A stretch of DNA of 64,000 bases from TTA-H9 sp002071415 (GCA_035411425.1 DAONSX010000002.1:62001-126000), one strand, 5' to 3'. Positions 8,739-17,962 are shown, numbered from the stretch's first letter. Numbers and translations are program-made. Notes: generated from the letters alone by a model not told the origin.

Positions 8739-9521
8739 ATGAGTCTTGTAAAATCACCCGAAGAAATAGAGTTGGTACGTCAAAGTTCTTTGCTTGTTGG
8801 TAAGACCCTTGCGGAAGTTGGCAAACATATCCGGCCCGGGATAAAAACCATCGAACTTGACAAGATTGCCGAAGAGTTTATACGCGACCATGGAGCTTTC
8901 CCGGGATTTAAGGGATACAACGGATTCCCCAAAACCCTATGTATTTCGGTTAATTCCGTCGTTGTACATGGAATTCCGGGAAATTATGAATTAAAGGAGG
9001 GCGATATCGTATCAGTCGATTGTGGGACTATCTTGAATGGATATTGGGGTGATTCGGCTTATACCTTTGCTGTTGGCGAAATTGAACCGAGGATTCAAAT
9101 GCTTCTGCAACGTACGCTCGAATCACTTTATAAAGGCATTGAAGCCGCAGTGGCAGGAAACCGTGTTGGTGATATAGGCCATGCCATACAATCGTACGTC
9201 GAATCTTTTGGTTACTCCGTTGTAAGAGACCTTGTAGGCCATGGCTTGGGAACTAACATGCACGAAAAGCCTGAAGTTCCTAATTTTGGTCGTAGAGGAA
9301 CCGGACAGAAACTCCAAGAAGGCATGATTTTAGCTATCGAACCCATGGTAAACTTGGGATCATGGCACATCATCCAAGATCGGGATGGCTGGACCATCAG
9401 GACGAAAGATGGGATGCCATCGGCTCACTTCGAACACGATATCGTCGTTTTGAAAGGAAAGGCACAAATTTTGTCGACTTTCGATTTTATTGATGAAGTC
9501 TTAACAAGTCGAAAAAATTGA
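8739..9521 (+). CDS. map: type I methionine aminopeptidase
   Basis: This enzyme removes the initiator methionine from nascent proteins. All five metal ligands of the pita-bread fold can be seen: Asp94 (VDCG), Asp105 (WGDSA), His168 (GHGLG), Glu201 (IEPMV) and Glu232 (FEHDIVV), together with substrate-contacting His77 (VVHGIPG). The 260-aa length is that of the type I enzyme without a zinc-finger extension. One base separates it from infA. Confidence 0.98.
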   Translation: MSLVKSPEEIELVRQSSLLVGKTLAEVGKHIRPGIKTIELDKIAEEFIRDHGAFPGFKGYNGFPKTLCISVNSVVVHGIPGNYELKEGDIVSVDCGTILNGYWGDSAYTFAVGEIEPRIQMLLQRTLESLYKGIEAAVAGNRVGDIGHAIQSYVESFGYSVVRDLVGHGLGTNMHEKPEVPNFGRRGTGQKLQEGMILAIEPMVNLGSWHIIQDRDGWTIRTKDGMPSAHFEHDIVVLKGKAQILSTFDFIDEVLTSRKN

Positions 9522-9522
9522 T

Positions 9523-9741
9523 ATGGCAAAACAAGTATCTATCGAACAAGACGGTACGGTGATCGAAGCTTTGGGAAACGCAATGTTTAGAGTAGAACTC
9601 GAAAATGGACATCGAATCATTGCTCATATTTCGGGAAAAATGAGAATGCATTATATCAAAATTCTTCCCGGTGATAAAGTAAAGGTTGAAATGACCCCTT
9701 ATGATCTGACAAAAGGTAGAATCATTTTTCGTTATAAATAG
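9523..9741 (+). CDS. infA: translation initiation factor IF-1
   Basis: IF-1 is an OB-fold protein that occupies the 30S A site during initiation. The 72-aa product has the standard sequence pattern VIEALGNAMFRVELENGH and GDKVKVEMTPYDLTKGRI. It lies directly after map with a one-base gap and is followed by rpmJ, the usual arrangement. Confidence 0.98.
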   Translation: MAKQVSIEQDGTVIEALGNAMFRVELENGHRIIAHISGKMRMHYIKILPGDKVKVEMTPYDLTKGRIIFRYK

Positions 9742-9774
9742 TTGAATAATAATCAATAAAATATCTGACCCATT

Positions 9775-9891
9775 ATGAAAGTAAGAGCTTCAGTGAAACG
9801 CAGAACTCCCGATTGCAAAATTGTAAGACGCAAAGGAGTAGTGTATGTGATTAATAAAAAGAACCCTAAGTATAAACAGAGACAGGGTTAA
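9775..9891 (+). CDS. rpmJ: 50S ribosomal protein L36
   Basis: A 38-codon frame encodes MKVRASVKRRTPDCKIVRRK followed by GVVYVINKKNPKYKQRQG, clearly L36, a small late-assembly 50S protein. Only one cysteine (Cys14) is present, so it is the zinc-free type seen in Bacteroidota. It lies between infA and rpsM, where rpmJ is normally found. Confidence 0.97.
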   Translation: MKVRASVKRRTPDCKIVRRKGVVYVINKKNPKYKQRQG

Positions 9892-9932
9892 GAAAGAATT
9901 TTATAATTTTGGAATTCAATTAAGTACAAAAT

Positions 9933-10313
9933 ATGGCAAGAATAGCTGGTGTAGATTTACCAAGAAACAAAAGAGGCGAAATTGGCCTCACCTATATTTA
10001 TGGTATTGGTCGCTCTACTTCGCGAAAGATTCTGAGCGAGGCTGGAATCGACTATGATAAAAAAGTGGCTGAGTGGAACGACGAAGAACTTTCCAAAGTA
10101 CGGAACATAATTACCAATCATTATAAGGTGGAAGGAGCTCTTCGTTCGGAAGTGCAAATGAATATAAAACGGCTAATGGATATTGGTTGTTACAGAGGCA
10201 TTCGTCATCGCCTGGGATTGCCCGTACGCGGCCAGGCAACCAAAAACAATGCCCGCACACGCAAAGGCAAGAAAAAAACCGTTGCCAATAAGAAAAAAGC
10301 TACAAAAGGATGA
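9933..10313 (+). CDS. rpsM: 30S ribosomal protein S13
   Basis: S13 in the 30S head contacts the P-site tRNA and makes intersubunit bridges. The 126-aa product starts MARIAGVDLPRNKRGEIGL and has the C-terminal GLPVRGQATKNNARTRKGK motif, with a lysine-rich tail. It opens the alpha-operon segment (rpsM-rpsK-rpsD-rpoA-rplQ). Confidence 0.98.
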   Translation: MARIAGVDLPRNKRGEIGLTYIYGIGRSTSRKILSEAGIDYDKKVAEWNDEELSKVRNIITNHYKVEGALRSEVQMNIKRLMDIGCYRGIRHRLGLPVRGQATKNNARTRKGKKKTVANKKKATKG

Positions 10314-10355
10314 TATCATAATGGAAATTGATTATAATAAAGTAAAATAAAGGAA

Positions 10356-10754
10356 ATGGCAAAGAGCACTAAAACTGTGAAATCCACCAAGAAAAGAGTC
10401 GTAAAGGTGGATGCAACCGGAAGAGTATACATTCATTCGTCGTTCAACAACATTATTATTAGCCTTACCAATAACAATGGTGAGGTTATATCGTGGGCTT
10501 CGGCGGGAAAGATGGGGTTTAGAGGTTCGAAAAAAAATACACCCTATGCTGCTCAAATAGCTGCACAGGAGTGTGCCAAAGTAGCTTACGATTTGGGATT
10601 ACGAAAGGTAAAAGCTTATGTAAAAGGACCGGGTGCAGGTCGAGAATCTGCCATACGAACCATTCATTCTTCGGGCATCGAAGTTACCGAAATCCGCGAT
10701 ATTACTCCATTGCCACATAATGGCTGCCGGCCTCCTAAAAGAAGACGCGTTTGA
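10356..10754 (+). CDS. rpsK: 30S ribosomal protein S11
   Basis: S11 lies on the 30S platform near the mRNA exit. The 132-aa product carries VYIHSSFNNIIISLTNNNGE and ends with TPLPHNGCRPPKRRRV, the conserved C-terminus. The basic N-terminal tail is Thr/Lys-rich. It sits between rpsM and rpsD. Confidence 0.98.
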   Translation: MAKSTKTVKSTKKRVVKVDATGRVYIHSSFNNIIISLTNNNGEVISWASAGKMGFRGSKKNTPYAAQIAAQECAKVAYDLGLRKVKAYVKGPGAGRESAIRTIHSSGIEVTEIRDITPLPHNGCRPPKRRRV

Positions 10755-10791
10755 TTCTTCGAATATAAAAATATGTTAAAATATAATCCTT

Positions 10792-11397
10792 ATGGCAAGA
10801 TACATTGGTCCAAAGACTAAAATAGCAAGAAGATTCAGGGACCCGATCTATGGTCCTGATAGATATTTCGAGAAGAAGAATTATCCTCCTGGCCAGCATG
10901 GTCAAAGCCGACGCCGTGGAAAACAAAGTGAATATGGTATGCAATTAGCCGAAAAACAAAAGGCAAAGTATACCTATGGAATTCTCGAGCGCCAGTTCAG
11001 AAATATATTTCAAAAAGCAGCCCGTATGAGAGGAATTACCGGCGAGAAATTGCTTCAGCTCATAGAGTCACGTCTCGATAACGTTGTATTCAGATTAGGC
11101 ATTGCACCTACGAGGGCTTCGGCTCGCCAACTGGTTTCGCACCGTCATATCATGGTAAATGGCAAAATCGTGAATATCCCTTCCTATTTATTGAAACCAG
11201 GCGATATAATAAGCATAAGAGAAAAATCAAAAACTCTCGAAGTGATTACCGACAGCCTTTCACATAATACACGACCCTATCCATGGTTGGAATGGGATTT
11301 GAATTTGATGAGCGGGAAATTCATGAATTATCCCAACCGTGAAGATATTCCCGAAAATATCAAAGAACAATTGATCGTGGAGCTATACTCCAAGTAG
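10792..11397 (+). CDS. rpsD: 30S ribosomal protein S4
   Basis: S4 nucleates 30S assembly and, in enterobacteria, represses the alpha operon. The 201-aa product starts MARYIGPKTKIARRF and contains YGILERQFRNIF and the S4 RNA-binding domain (about residues 91-155; SRLDNVVFRLGIAPTRASAR). There are no N-terminal zinc cysteines. rpoA follows 43 bp later. Confidence 0.98.
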   Translation: MARYIGPKTKIARRFRDPIYGPDRYFEKKNYPPGQHGQSRRRGKQSEYGMQLAEKQKAKYTYGILERQFRNIFQKAARMRGITGEKLLQLIESRLDNVVFRLGIAPTRASARQLVSHRHIMVNGKIVNIPSYLLKPGDIISIREKSKTLEVITDSLSHNTRPYPWLEWDLNLMSGKFMNYPNREDIPENIKEQLIVELYSK

Positions 11398-11440
11398 TTT
11401 TTTTTATGTTTACTTTTAAAAATCAGATAACAACCACTCT

Positions 11441-12436
11441 ATGGCAATATTAGCATTTCAAAGACCCGATAAGGTAATCATGCTTCAAGCCTCCGATACC
11501 AAAGGAGTGTTTGAATTCAGACCGCTGGAGCCTGGTTTCGGCATCACTATCGGGAATGCCCTGCGCCGGATATTATTGAGCTCCCTCGAAGGATATGCAA
11601 TCACTTCCATAAGAATAGAAGGTGTAGATCACGAATTTTCATCGATCCCGGGCATAGTTGAAGATGTTACCGATATCATTCTTAATCTTAAGCAGATACG
11701 CTTTAAATATCGGGGAGACAATAACCAAGAAGGCGAAGATGTTCATGTATTTATTGGCGGTCAAGAAACTTTTACTGCCGGTGATATTAATAAATTCCTA
11801 TCTTCATTCCAGGTATTGAATCCCGATGTTGTTATATGTAACATGGAAAAATCGGTAAAATTGAATATTAATTTGACCATCCGAAAAGGAAGAGGTTATG
11901 TCCCAGCCGAGGAAAATAAAATGCTCAATGCTCCATTAGGAACTATTTCAATGGATTCTATCCATACACCCATAAGGAACGTGAGCTATCAGGTTGAAAA
12001 TTTCCGGGTAGAACAAAAAACCGACTATGAAAAGCTCCTACTGACTATTGTTACGGATGGTTCAATTCATCCCAAAGATGCCCTTCGTGAAGCGGCTCAT
12101 ATCCTCATTCAACATTTTCTTCTTTTCTCCGACGATAAAATTACCCTTGATCCCGAAATGAAGGCGGCAGCTGAAGAATTCGACGAAAATATTCAACAAA
12201 TGAGGGAACTACTTAAAACTAAACTCAACGACCTTCATCTTTCAGTTAGAGCTCTTAATTGCCTCAAAGCTGCCGATGTTGAAACTCTTGGCGATCTGGT
12301 GTCTTACACCAAAAACGACTTGCTGAAATTTAGGAACTTCGGCCGCAAATCCCTCCAGGAACTCGAAGAACTCATCGCCAGTAAAGGTCTCGAATTCGGG
12401 ATGAAAGTAGATAAGTATAAATTAGATAAGGATTAA
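11441..12436 (+). CDS. rpoA: RNA polymerase alpha subunit
   Basis: The alpha dimer scaffolds RNA polymerase assembly. The N-terminal domain (about 1-230) has the GFGITIGNALRRILLSSLEG dimer segment. The C-terminal domain (about 260-320) has LNCLKAADVETLGDLVSY and LLKFRNFGRKSLQELEE, the DNA- and activator-contacting helix-hairpin-helix region. At 331 aa it has normal length. It sits 4 bp upstream of rplQ. Confidence 0.98.
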   Translation: MAILAFQRPDKVIMLQASDTKGVFEFRPLEPGFGITIGNALRRILLSSLEGYAITSIRIEGVDHEFSSIPGIVEDVTDIILNLKQIRFKYRGDNNQEGEDVHVFIGGQETFTAGDINKFLSSFQVLNPDVVICNMEKSVKLNINLTIRKGRGYVPAEENKMLNAPLGTISMDSIHTPIRNVSYQVENFRVEQKTDYEKLLLTIVTDGSIHPKDALREAAHILIQHFLLFSDDKITLDPEMKAAAEEFDENIQQMRELLKTKLNDLHLSVRALNCLKAADVETLGDLVSYTKNDLLKFRNFGRKSLQELEELIASKGLEFGMKVDKYKLDKD

Positions 12437-12440
12437 TAAA

Positions 12441-12929
12441 ATGAGACACGGGAAAAAAATTAATCACCTTGGCCGAACAAGTGCCCATCGTAAATCCATG
12501 CAAGCTAATATGGCTACTTCGCTCATAAAGCATAAGCGGATAGTTACTACCCTGGCTAAGGCAAAGGCACTCCGCACTTATGTCGAACCCTTGATCAACC
12601 GCTCCAAACTGGATACTACTCATAACCGTCGAGTTGTCTTTAGTTATCTTCAGGATAAGGAAGCCGTTACTGAACTCTTCCGGGTTATCTCCCCAAAAAT
12701 TATGAACCGACCAGGAGGTTATACCCGTATTTTGAAATTAGGTTTCAGAAAGGGCGATGGAGCAGAAATTGCCATGATGGAACTGGTTGATTTCAACGAA
12801 TTGATGTTGACAGGAAAAACTCCAAAAACCGGCAAAACTCAGCGTACACGCCGAGGAGGCCGCAAAAGAGGTACTACCGGCACATCTGACGAGCCAAAAA
12901 CTCCGAAAAAAAAGGAAACCATTAAGTAA
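12441..12929 (+). CDS. rplQ: 50S ribosomal protein L17
   Basis: L17 lies near the tunnel exit. The N-terminal domain (MRHGKKINHLGRTSAHRKSM, then GYTRILKLGFRKGDGAEIAM) is complete. At 162 aa it exceeds the ~120-aa enterobacterial form by a C-terminal Lys/Thr/Gly-rich tail of about 40 residues, common in Bacteroidota. It ends the ribosomal block; eno begins 80 bp later. Confidence 0.98.
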   Translation: MRHGKKINHLGRTSAHRKSMQANMATSLIKHKRIVTTLAKAKALRTYVEPLINRSKLDTTHNRRVVFSYLQDKEAVTELFRVISPKIMNRPGGYTRILKLGFRKGDGAEIAMMELVDFNELMLTGKTPKTGKTQRTRRGGRKRGTTGTSDEPKTPKKKETIK

Positions 12930-13009
12930 AACCGATCGAAATTAAATGCCAGATATCTCCATCTTTGTGAATTTTTTAGGGTATTCAAACATAAAATAAA
13001 TTAAAAACA

Positions 13010-14305
13010 ATGAGTAATATTGCCTTTATCAGTGCTCGTCAAATCCTCGATTCGAGAGGGAATCCAACTGTTGAGGTAGATGTGATTACCGATGATGGAG
13101 TTTTAAGCCGAGCTGCCGTCCCTTCAGGAGCATCTACTGGAATTCATGAGGCTGTCGAACTGCGCGATGAGGATCCTTCTTATTATCTTGGCAAAAGTGT
13201 TCTGAAGGCGGTCGAAAATGTGAATACTGTTTTACGCGATGAATTGAAAGGAATGTACATTTTCGATCAGAATGAAATCGATGCCCGAATGATCGAAATA
13301 GATGGAACGCCCAACAAAGGAAAGATAGGAGCAAATGCCATTCTGGGTGTTTCACTGGCTGTGGCGAAGGCTGCCGCCATCGAGGCCAATCTCCCCCTTT
13401 TCCATTATCTCGGTGGCCCGAATGCAAATACCCTCCCTATCCCCATGATGAATATTCTAAATGGAGGTTCTCATGCCGATAATTCCATCGATTTTCAGGA
13501 ATTCATGATCATGCCGGTGGGGGCGATGAGTTTTAATGATGCACTCCGCATGGGCTCCGAAGTCTTTCATCATCTGGCCAAAGTTCTGAAGAAGGCAGGT
13601 TATTCTACCAATGTAGGCGATGAGGGCGGTTTCGCACCTAATTTGAAATCAAATGAAGAAGCTATTCAGCTTATCCTTCAGGCTATCGAACAAGCTGGCT
13701 ATAAACCCGGTGAAGATATTTGCATAGCCCTCGACCCTGCATCTTCCGAATATTACATCCCTGAAGAAAACGTTTATCATCTTAAAAAATCTACCGGAGA
13801 AAAGCTTTCCCCACAACAAATGATTGATTTCTGGACCACTTGGGTGAATAAATACCCCATTATTAGCATTGAAGATGGAATGGCCGAAGATGATTGGGAT
13901 GGATGGAAATTGATGACACAAAAATTGGGCGATAAAATACAACTGGTTGGCGATGACCTATTTGTCACAAATACTGAACGACTTGCAGAAGGAATCAGCA
14001 AGGGAGTAGCAAATTCTATTCTTATTAAAGTAAACCAAATTGGTAGTCTCACCGAAACTATAGATGCAGTCAATATGGCTTATCGTTCTGCTTATACCGC
14101 CATTATTAGTCACCGCTCGGGTGAAACCGAGGATACTACCATAGCCGATCTGGCTGTTGCCATGAATACAGGATTGATTAAAACCGGGTCGGCTTGCCGT
14201 ACCGATCGCATTGCTAAATATAATCAACTTTTACGAATCGAAGAATTGCTGGGAAATGTTGCACGTTATCCAGGAAAAAATTTCAAGTATTATCGTGTGG
14301 CATAA
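13010..14305 (+). CDS. eno: enolase
   Basis: Enolase converts 2-phosphoglycerate to phosphoenolpyruvate in glycolysis. The 431-aa product shows ARQILDSRGNPTVEVDV, PSGASTGIHEAVELRD, the catalytic GDEGGFAPNL segment, the Mg-binding SIEDGMAEDDWDGW, the catalytic-lysine segment ILIKVNQIGSLTE, and SHRSGETEDTTIADLAVA. It directly follows rplQ on the same strand and is closed by a hairpin terminator at 14381-14426. It may be read from the ribosomal transcript or from a promoter in the 80-bp gap. Confidence 0.98.
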   Translation: MSNIAFISARQILDSRGNPTVEVDVITDDGVLSRAAVPSGASTGIHEAVELRDEDPSYYLGKSVLKAVENVNTVLRDELKGMYIFDQNEIDARMIEIDGTPNKGKIGANAILGVSLAVAKAAAIEANLPLFHYLGGPNANTLPIPMMNILNGGSHADNSIDFQEFMIMPVGAMSFNDALRMGSEVFHHLAKVLKKAGYSTNVGDEGGFAPNLKSNEEAIQLILQAIEQAGYKPGEDICIALDPASSEYYIPEENVYHLKKSTGEKLSPQQMIDFWTTWVNKYPIISIEDGMAEDDWDGWKLMTQKLGDKIQLVGDDLFVTNTERLAEGISKGVANSILIKVNQIGSLTETIDAVNMAYRSAYTAIISHRSGETEDTTIADLAVAMNTGLIKTGSACRTDRIAKYNQLLRIEELLGNVARYPGKNFKYYRVA

Positions 14306-14380
14306 GGATTTCTAATCAAAAAATCGATACATCTCCCAATATTTTGGAATAGGTATAAAAGACTTATTTGTAATACTCCG

Positions 14381-14426
14381 AGCGTTTGATTATTCTGTTA
14401 TAGCAGTTAATTCAAACGCTTTTTTT
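14381..14426 (+). terminator. rho-independent terminator after eno
   Basis: A 9-bp perfect stem (AGCGTTTGA at 14381-14389 with TCAAACGCT at 14412-14420) encloses a 22-nt loop and runs into seven T residues. It lies 75 bp past eno on the + strand and would end the ribosomal/eno transcript. Confidence 0.7.
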
Positions 14427-14568
14427 ATAATTTCAGTATTGGGCTTATTATCAGCTCATCTTTTGTTTGACCAGTTTTTTCAAACCGATAGAAAAAATTT
14501 CGATAGGTTTTAAAAATTATTCCCTTGGTAATTATAATGAAACGAAGGGGAATGGTCAATAATTAAAG

Positions 14569-14596
14569 ATAAAAAAATCCCAATTTTATGGGATTT
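14569..14596 (-). terminator. rho-independent terminator after rpsT
   Basis: Read on the minus strand, an 8-bp stem (AAATCCCA / TGGGATTT, 14575-14582 with 14589-14596) with a 6-nt loop is followed by a run of T residues. It lies 60 bp past the rpsT stop and faces the eno terminator, so the convergent transcripts are insulated. Confidence 0.75.
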
Positions 14597-14655
14597 GATA
14601 AAAATAGGAGGCTTTTAACCTTATGATGATTCAGCAGGAATTTTCTTGAAACTTG

Positions 14656-14907
14656 TTATAGAGTATTGACTTTGAGCATCAATTTGCTTTTCAAATTAGC
14701 AGCCTTATTTTTGTGAATGATTCCTTTCTTTGATAGCTTATCAATCATTGAAACGATTTGTGGGAGTTTTTTCTGTGCCGTAACTTTGTCCTCTATCTTG
14801 CGGAAATTCTTTACGCTATTACGCATGGTCTTCGAATAATATCTGTTGGCCAGTCTTTTCTTCTGATTGGTTTTAATGCGTTTGATCGCAGATTTATGAT
14901 TTGCCAT
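14656..14907 (-). CDS. rpsT: 30S ribosomal protein S20
   Basis: S20 is a three-helix 16S rRNA-binding protein. The 83-aa product starts MANHKSAIKRIKTNQKKRL and is lysine-rich, the family pattern. It is monocistronic, with its own promoter (14943-14972) and terminator, and converges with eno. Confidence 0.97.
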   Translation of the reverse strand: MANHKSAIKRIKTNQKKRLANRYYSKTMRNSVKNFRKIEDKVTAQKKLPQIVSMIDKLSKKGIIHKNKAANLKSKLMLKVNTL

Positions 14908-14942
14908 GTTTCTCCTAATTTTACTTCTTCAATTTTGGGCTG

Positions 14943-14972
14943 CAAAGGTAAGAGTTTTATTTTGATTGCAAA
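14943..14972 (-). promoter_or_regulatory. Bacteroidota-type promoter of rpsT
   Basis: On the minus strand, TTTG (14972-14969) and TACCTTTG (14950-14943) are separated by 18 bp, matching the Bacteroidota -33/-7 consensus TTTG ... TAnnTTTG. The predicted start near 14938 gives a leader of about 30 nt to the rpsT ATG. Confidence 0.65.
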
Positions 14973-15146
14973 TGATCCTTTTAAATTTTTTGTAAAAATA
15001 GCTCCATGTATAATTTTGAACTGGGGTGCAAACTGTTGGAAGAATTTTCTTGTCAAAAAGCACCAGCTTGTTGAATGGATGAAGTTTATTTAATTTTACG
15101 AAAAGTTTATGTGGAATTATCTGGATCTTATTTATATACTAAGCTA

Positions 15147-16577
15147 TTACTTTTTCAATGGGATTGTTTCTGGATATTTAATACCTGGATATTGGGTAAT
15201 TTCGGTTTTGGGTATGCTGGCCTTATACTGCTTGTTTATGGCTTCGATAAAATAATTGGCAACAATTGCTGCACCTTGAGGGGTAAGATGGATACCGTCG
15301 AGTGAAAAAATCCCTCCACTGATGTATTTGATGTCAAAATTCAGTCCATCGTAAGTAATCCCCGATTTTGCCTGTTGCAACAAGTTAGCTACATCAACAA
15401 GTGCGAGATTTTTTTGTATGGCTAACTCGTTGATGATGGCGTTGTATCGTTTAACTGCGTTTTGAATTTGTGCGATTTCTTCTTCATCGAGCACAAACTG
15501 TTGCGGAATGCCATAAGGACGCTGTTTTTCAATATTATACGAACCCATACCACCGCATTTTAAAGAATCCTGAGGGATTGTAAACAAAATGAGTTCATCA
15601 GGTTTGGCTTGCCTAACCCTCAATGCTTTAGGAACCTGGTATGGAAAATTACGGTCTTCAATAATAAAGGCATTATATCCGGTTTTGAATTGGAAACCAT
15701 AACCAAAATCGGGGTAACCAAGACTTTGAATGAATATTTCTACTTGGTGATATGCTTGGTTGAGAGAAGAGGCACTGTTTTCATCAAGATATAGACCCAT
15801 TGTGGGGACAGTATTAAAAAACGGAATGGACGTAATGTCGGGTATATTGGCTAAGGCACCCTTTGCTCCATTTGAGGTCAAAGTATTGATGAGGGTTTCA
15901 TAGGCAAAGTGGAAGTTGCCTTCTAGAGTTATGGATTCATCGGCTGTATTATTCTCTCCACCAGAAGTAGCATAACCTAACACATCGTTGTTGCCGATCC
16001 ATAGAGTAAAAAAAGTCGGATTTTGTTTCATGGCATCAGCTAAGACAGAAGTACCAGTATCGCTGGCAAATCTGACGAAGTAAGGGTTGGCGGTGGGTGG
16101 ATTTTGCTGCAGACGCTGTGGATTCCCATATCCAGGGAAGATAAGATGTGCTACTTTGGCACCTGGAACGCCGAAATTATCTACCGAATAACCAACAGGT
16201 CGGATTGCCAAGGGATAACCTATGGGATTTCCGCTTGATATAACTGGCGAAAGGGAAAATTCTCCATTACAGTCTAGACTGTAATCAAGAAATAATTTTC
16301 CAGCAAAAAGGCCATCTTCGTTGTCAACTACGGGTTGAGTAAAATTGCCTCCACCAACCTTCTTGAGTTGTTCTGATAGAATTGCAGGATATGACATTGC
16401 CTGAGCAGATTTATATAAAGCCCCATCGGCATAACCCGAAGTAAGGGAATTCCCAAGTGCTACATAATGGTAGAAATCTGCTTCACCTCTGCTGGGAGCA
16501 AATTCTTCGGTTTTGGGTTCACACGCCCCCATCAAAACTGAAAAGAAAAAAATGGAGTAAAGAGCTTGTATTTTCAT
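15147..16577 (-). CDS. SGNH/GDSL-type hydrolase lipoprotein
   Basis: A 476-aa exported lipoprotein: the N-terminal hydrophobic stretch ends in lipobox LMGAC (Cys19). The SGNH hydrolase blocks can be seen. Block I is VALGNSLTSGY with nucleophile Ser44 and Asn in place of the usual Asp of GDS. Block III is GNND (195-198), and the block V Asp-x-x-His is in LDGIHLTPQG near the C-terminus. Likely an esterase acting on acyl or acetyl esters at the envelope; the substrate is unknown. It lies 18 bp downstream of a FadL-like porin on the same strand, which suggests an operon for import and hydrolysis of a hydrophobic ester. Confidence 0.85.
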   Translation of the reverse strand: MKIQALYSIFFFSVLMGACEPKTEEFAPSRGEADFYHYVALGNSLTSGYADGALYKSAQAMSYPAILSEQLKKVGGGNFTQPVVDNEDGLFAGKLFLDYSLDCNGEFSLSPVISSGNPIGYPLAIRPVGYSVDNFGVPGAKVAHLIFPGYGNPQRLQQNPPTANPYFVRFASDTGTSVLADAMKQNPTFFTLWIGNNDVLGYATSGGENNTADESITLEGNFHFAYETLINTLTSNGAKGALANIPDITSIPFFNTVPTMGLYLDENSASSLNQAYHQVEIFIQSLGYPDFGYGFQFKTGYNAFIIEDRNFPYQVPKALRVRQAKPDELILFTIPQDSLKCGGMGSYNIEKQRPYGIPQQFVLDEEEIAQIQNAVKRYNAIINELAIQKNLALVDVANLLQQAKSGITYDGLNFDIKYISGGIFSLDGIHLTPQGAAIVANYFIEAINKQYKASIPKTEITQYPGIKYPETIPLKK

Positions 16578-16595
16578 CGTGGAGAAATTTTTAAT

Positions 16596-17810
16596 TTAAA
16601 AACTATAAGAGATTCCTATACCCGGTATAGAGGCCGATGATCGATACTTGCCTGCAAAATTACCCGGACTATACTTCTTTTCGCCTTCTATACCCATTAA
16701 TTGTACAAACGAAAAATCAAAATTCAAATTTTCAATTGGATGATAACTGAGCCCAAAAGTAAATCCAAGAGTATTCAGTGTTACGGTTTCGGGAGTAAAG
16801 TACTCATCGTTGGCTGGAGAATTGTCGTAATAAGCACCCGTACGAATTTTTAATTTGGGCTGAATCCGATATTCCAATCCAAATCGGGGAATGATTGAAT
16901 TACTATATAAACGGGGATTTATACTATTCAACATATCACCATTTTCGATAAAAGTGAATGTCAGTGAATCGTAACAATTCCACAACACCCAGTTGATTTC
17001 GAATGAAAAAAGTAACTTCTGTGTTATCTGCCATGATAATCCACAATCGAGATTCGCTGGCAGGGGGAGAGAGGAAGAAAATTTATTTTCTATTGTGATA
17101 ATAGAAACAAGAGAAGCAGGTATTCGAAAGTTTGCATCGCCATCGTCCAATTTAACCTCAATCTTTGAACGGTAATCTATTCCAATATGCATTGATTCTG
17201 CAGGCTTGAATAGAACGCCAATGTTAAATCCAAAAGCCGAAGCATTTCCATTGAGCTTGACAAATGATCGATCGTTATATGGCAGTGCTCTCTGCAGGTC
17301 AACCGAACCCATCACATAGGCCAGGCCAGCGCCAATACTTAGATTATCTAGAATCTGAAAACTTATAGAAGGTTGAAAATAAATGGAGCTCAGTGCAATA
17401 TTTTGAATGAGAAAGCGACCGCTCCAATCATCAGGCCAGTCTGTCTTGCTGCCGTAAGGAGTATAAATACCTAACCCTGCAGTTATCTTATCGGTAATCT
17501 TACCAGCTCCATAGAAAAAAAATGGCAGACTCACAGGATTGTTAGTCTTGGCAACATAATCTGATTCTAAGGAACGAAACTCGATTTTGGAAAAAATGGC
17601 ATTGGTACCAGCGGTAAATTCAAATTTTTTCGATAAAAAACTTAAACTACCGGGATTATAGAAAATATCGCTTGCCCCTGAGATGAGCGAAGTACCCGTA
17701 AGGCCCATTCCTGATTGACGGGCTCCCTGCAACCTGACCTGATATCCGCCTGCAAGCAGGCCTATACTGCTCGTTATTAAGATAATAAAAAGAAGACTAA
17801 ATTTTTTCAT
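16596..17810 (-). CDS. OmpP1/FadL/TodX-family outer-membrane transporter
   Basis: FadL-like barrels move hydrophobic substrates such as long-chain fatty acids across the outer membrane. The start at 17810 (MKKFSLLFIILITSSIGLLA) gives a clean signal peptide; a longer in-frame start at 17864 would overlap the promoter. The mature N-terminus GYQVRLQGARQSGMGLTGTS and the DIFYNPGSLSFL motif are family hallmarks, and the 404-aa protein ends in an aromatic residue (Phe), as barrels do. It is the first gene of a pair with the SGNH lipoprotein. Confidence 0.88.
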   Translation of the reverse strand: MKKFSLLFIILITSSIGLLAGGYQVRLQGARQSGMGLTGTSLISGASDIFYNPGSLSFLSKKFEFTAGTNAIFSKIEFRSLESDYVAKTNNPVSLPFFFYGAGKITDKITAGLGIYTPYGSKTDWPDDWSGRFLIQNIALSSIYFQPSISFQILDNLSIGAGLAYVMGSVDLQRALPYNDRSFVKLNGNASAFGFNIGVLFKPAESMHIGIDYRSKIEVKLDDGDANFRIPASLVSIITIENKFSSSLPLPANLDCGLSWQITQKLLFSFEINWVLWNCYDSLTFTFIENGDMLNSINPRLYSNSIIPRFGLEYRIQPKLKIRTGAYYDNSPANDEYFTPETVTLNTLGFTFGLSYHPIENLNFDFSFVQLMGIEGEKKYSPGNFAGKYRSSASIPGIGISYSF

Positions 17811-17837
17811 TCGAAGGGGAATTAATGGATCAGAAGG

Positions 17838-17865
17838 CAAAAATATCAAAAAAAATTCCAGCAAA
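17838..17865 (-). promoter_or_regulatory. putative promoter of the FadL/SGNH pair
   Basis: On the minus strand a perfect TAnnTTTG box (TATTTTTG, 17845-17838) has TTTG 16 bp upstream (17865-17862). The predicted start near 17833 gives a leader of about 23 nt to the ATG at 17810. The spacer is slightly short of the usual 18-20 bp. Confidence 0.45.
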
Positions 17866-17910
17866 TTTTCATAGAACGCGGTATGGGTTATGATATGATC
17901 TCAAAAATAA

Positions 17911-17962
17911 TGGAGGTCTCCATACACCGCTCGCTTCGCTCGCGGCACTCGACGTCCGGGGT
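17911..17962. repeat. GC-rich patch with short inverted and direct repeats
   Basis: Within an AT-rich intergenic region there is an abrupt GC-rich segment. It begins with ATGGAG-GT-CTCCAT (17911-17924), a small perfect hairpin, followed by the direct repeat CGCTCG-CTT-CGCTCG, then GACGTC and GGGGTGG. No ORF explains it. It could be a REP-like repeat unit or a mobile-element scar. Confidence 0.35.

Noticed and set aside
15147..16577. Asn in place of Asp in the GDS motif as a sign of inactivation
   Set aside because: GNSLTSGY-type block I is, as far as I recall, usual for this Bacteroidota lipoprotein subfamily, and the other blocks are intact.
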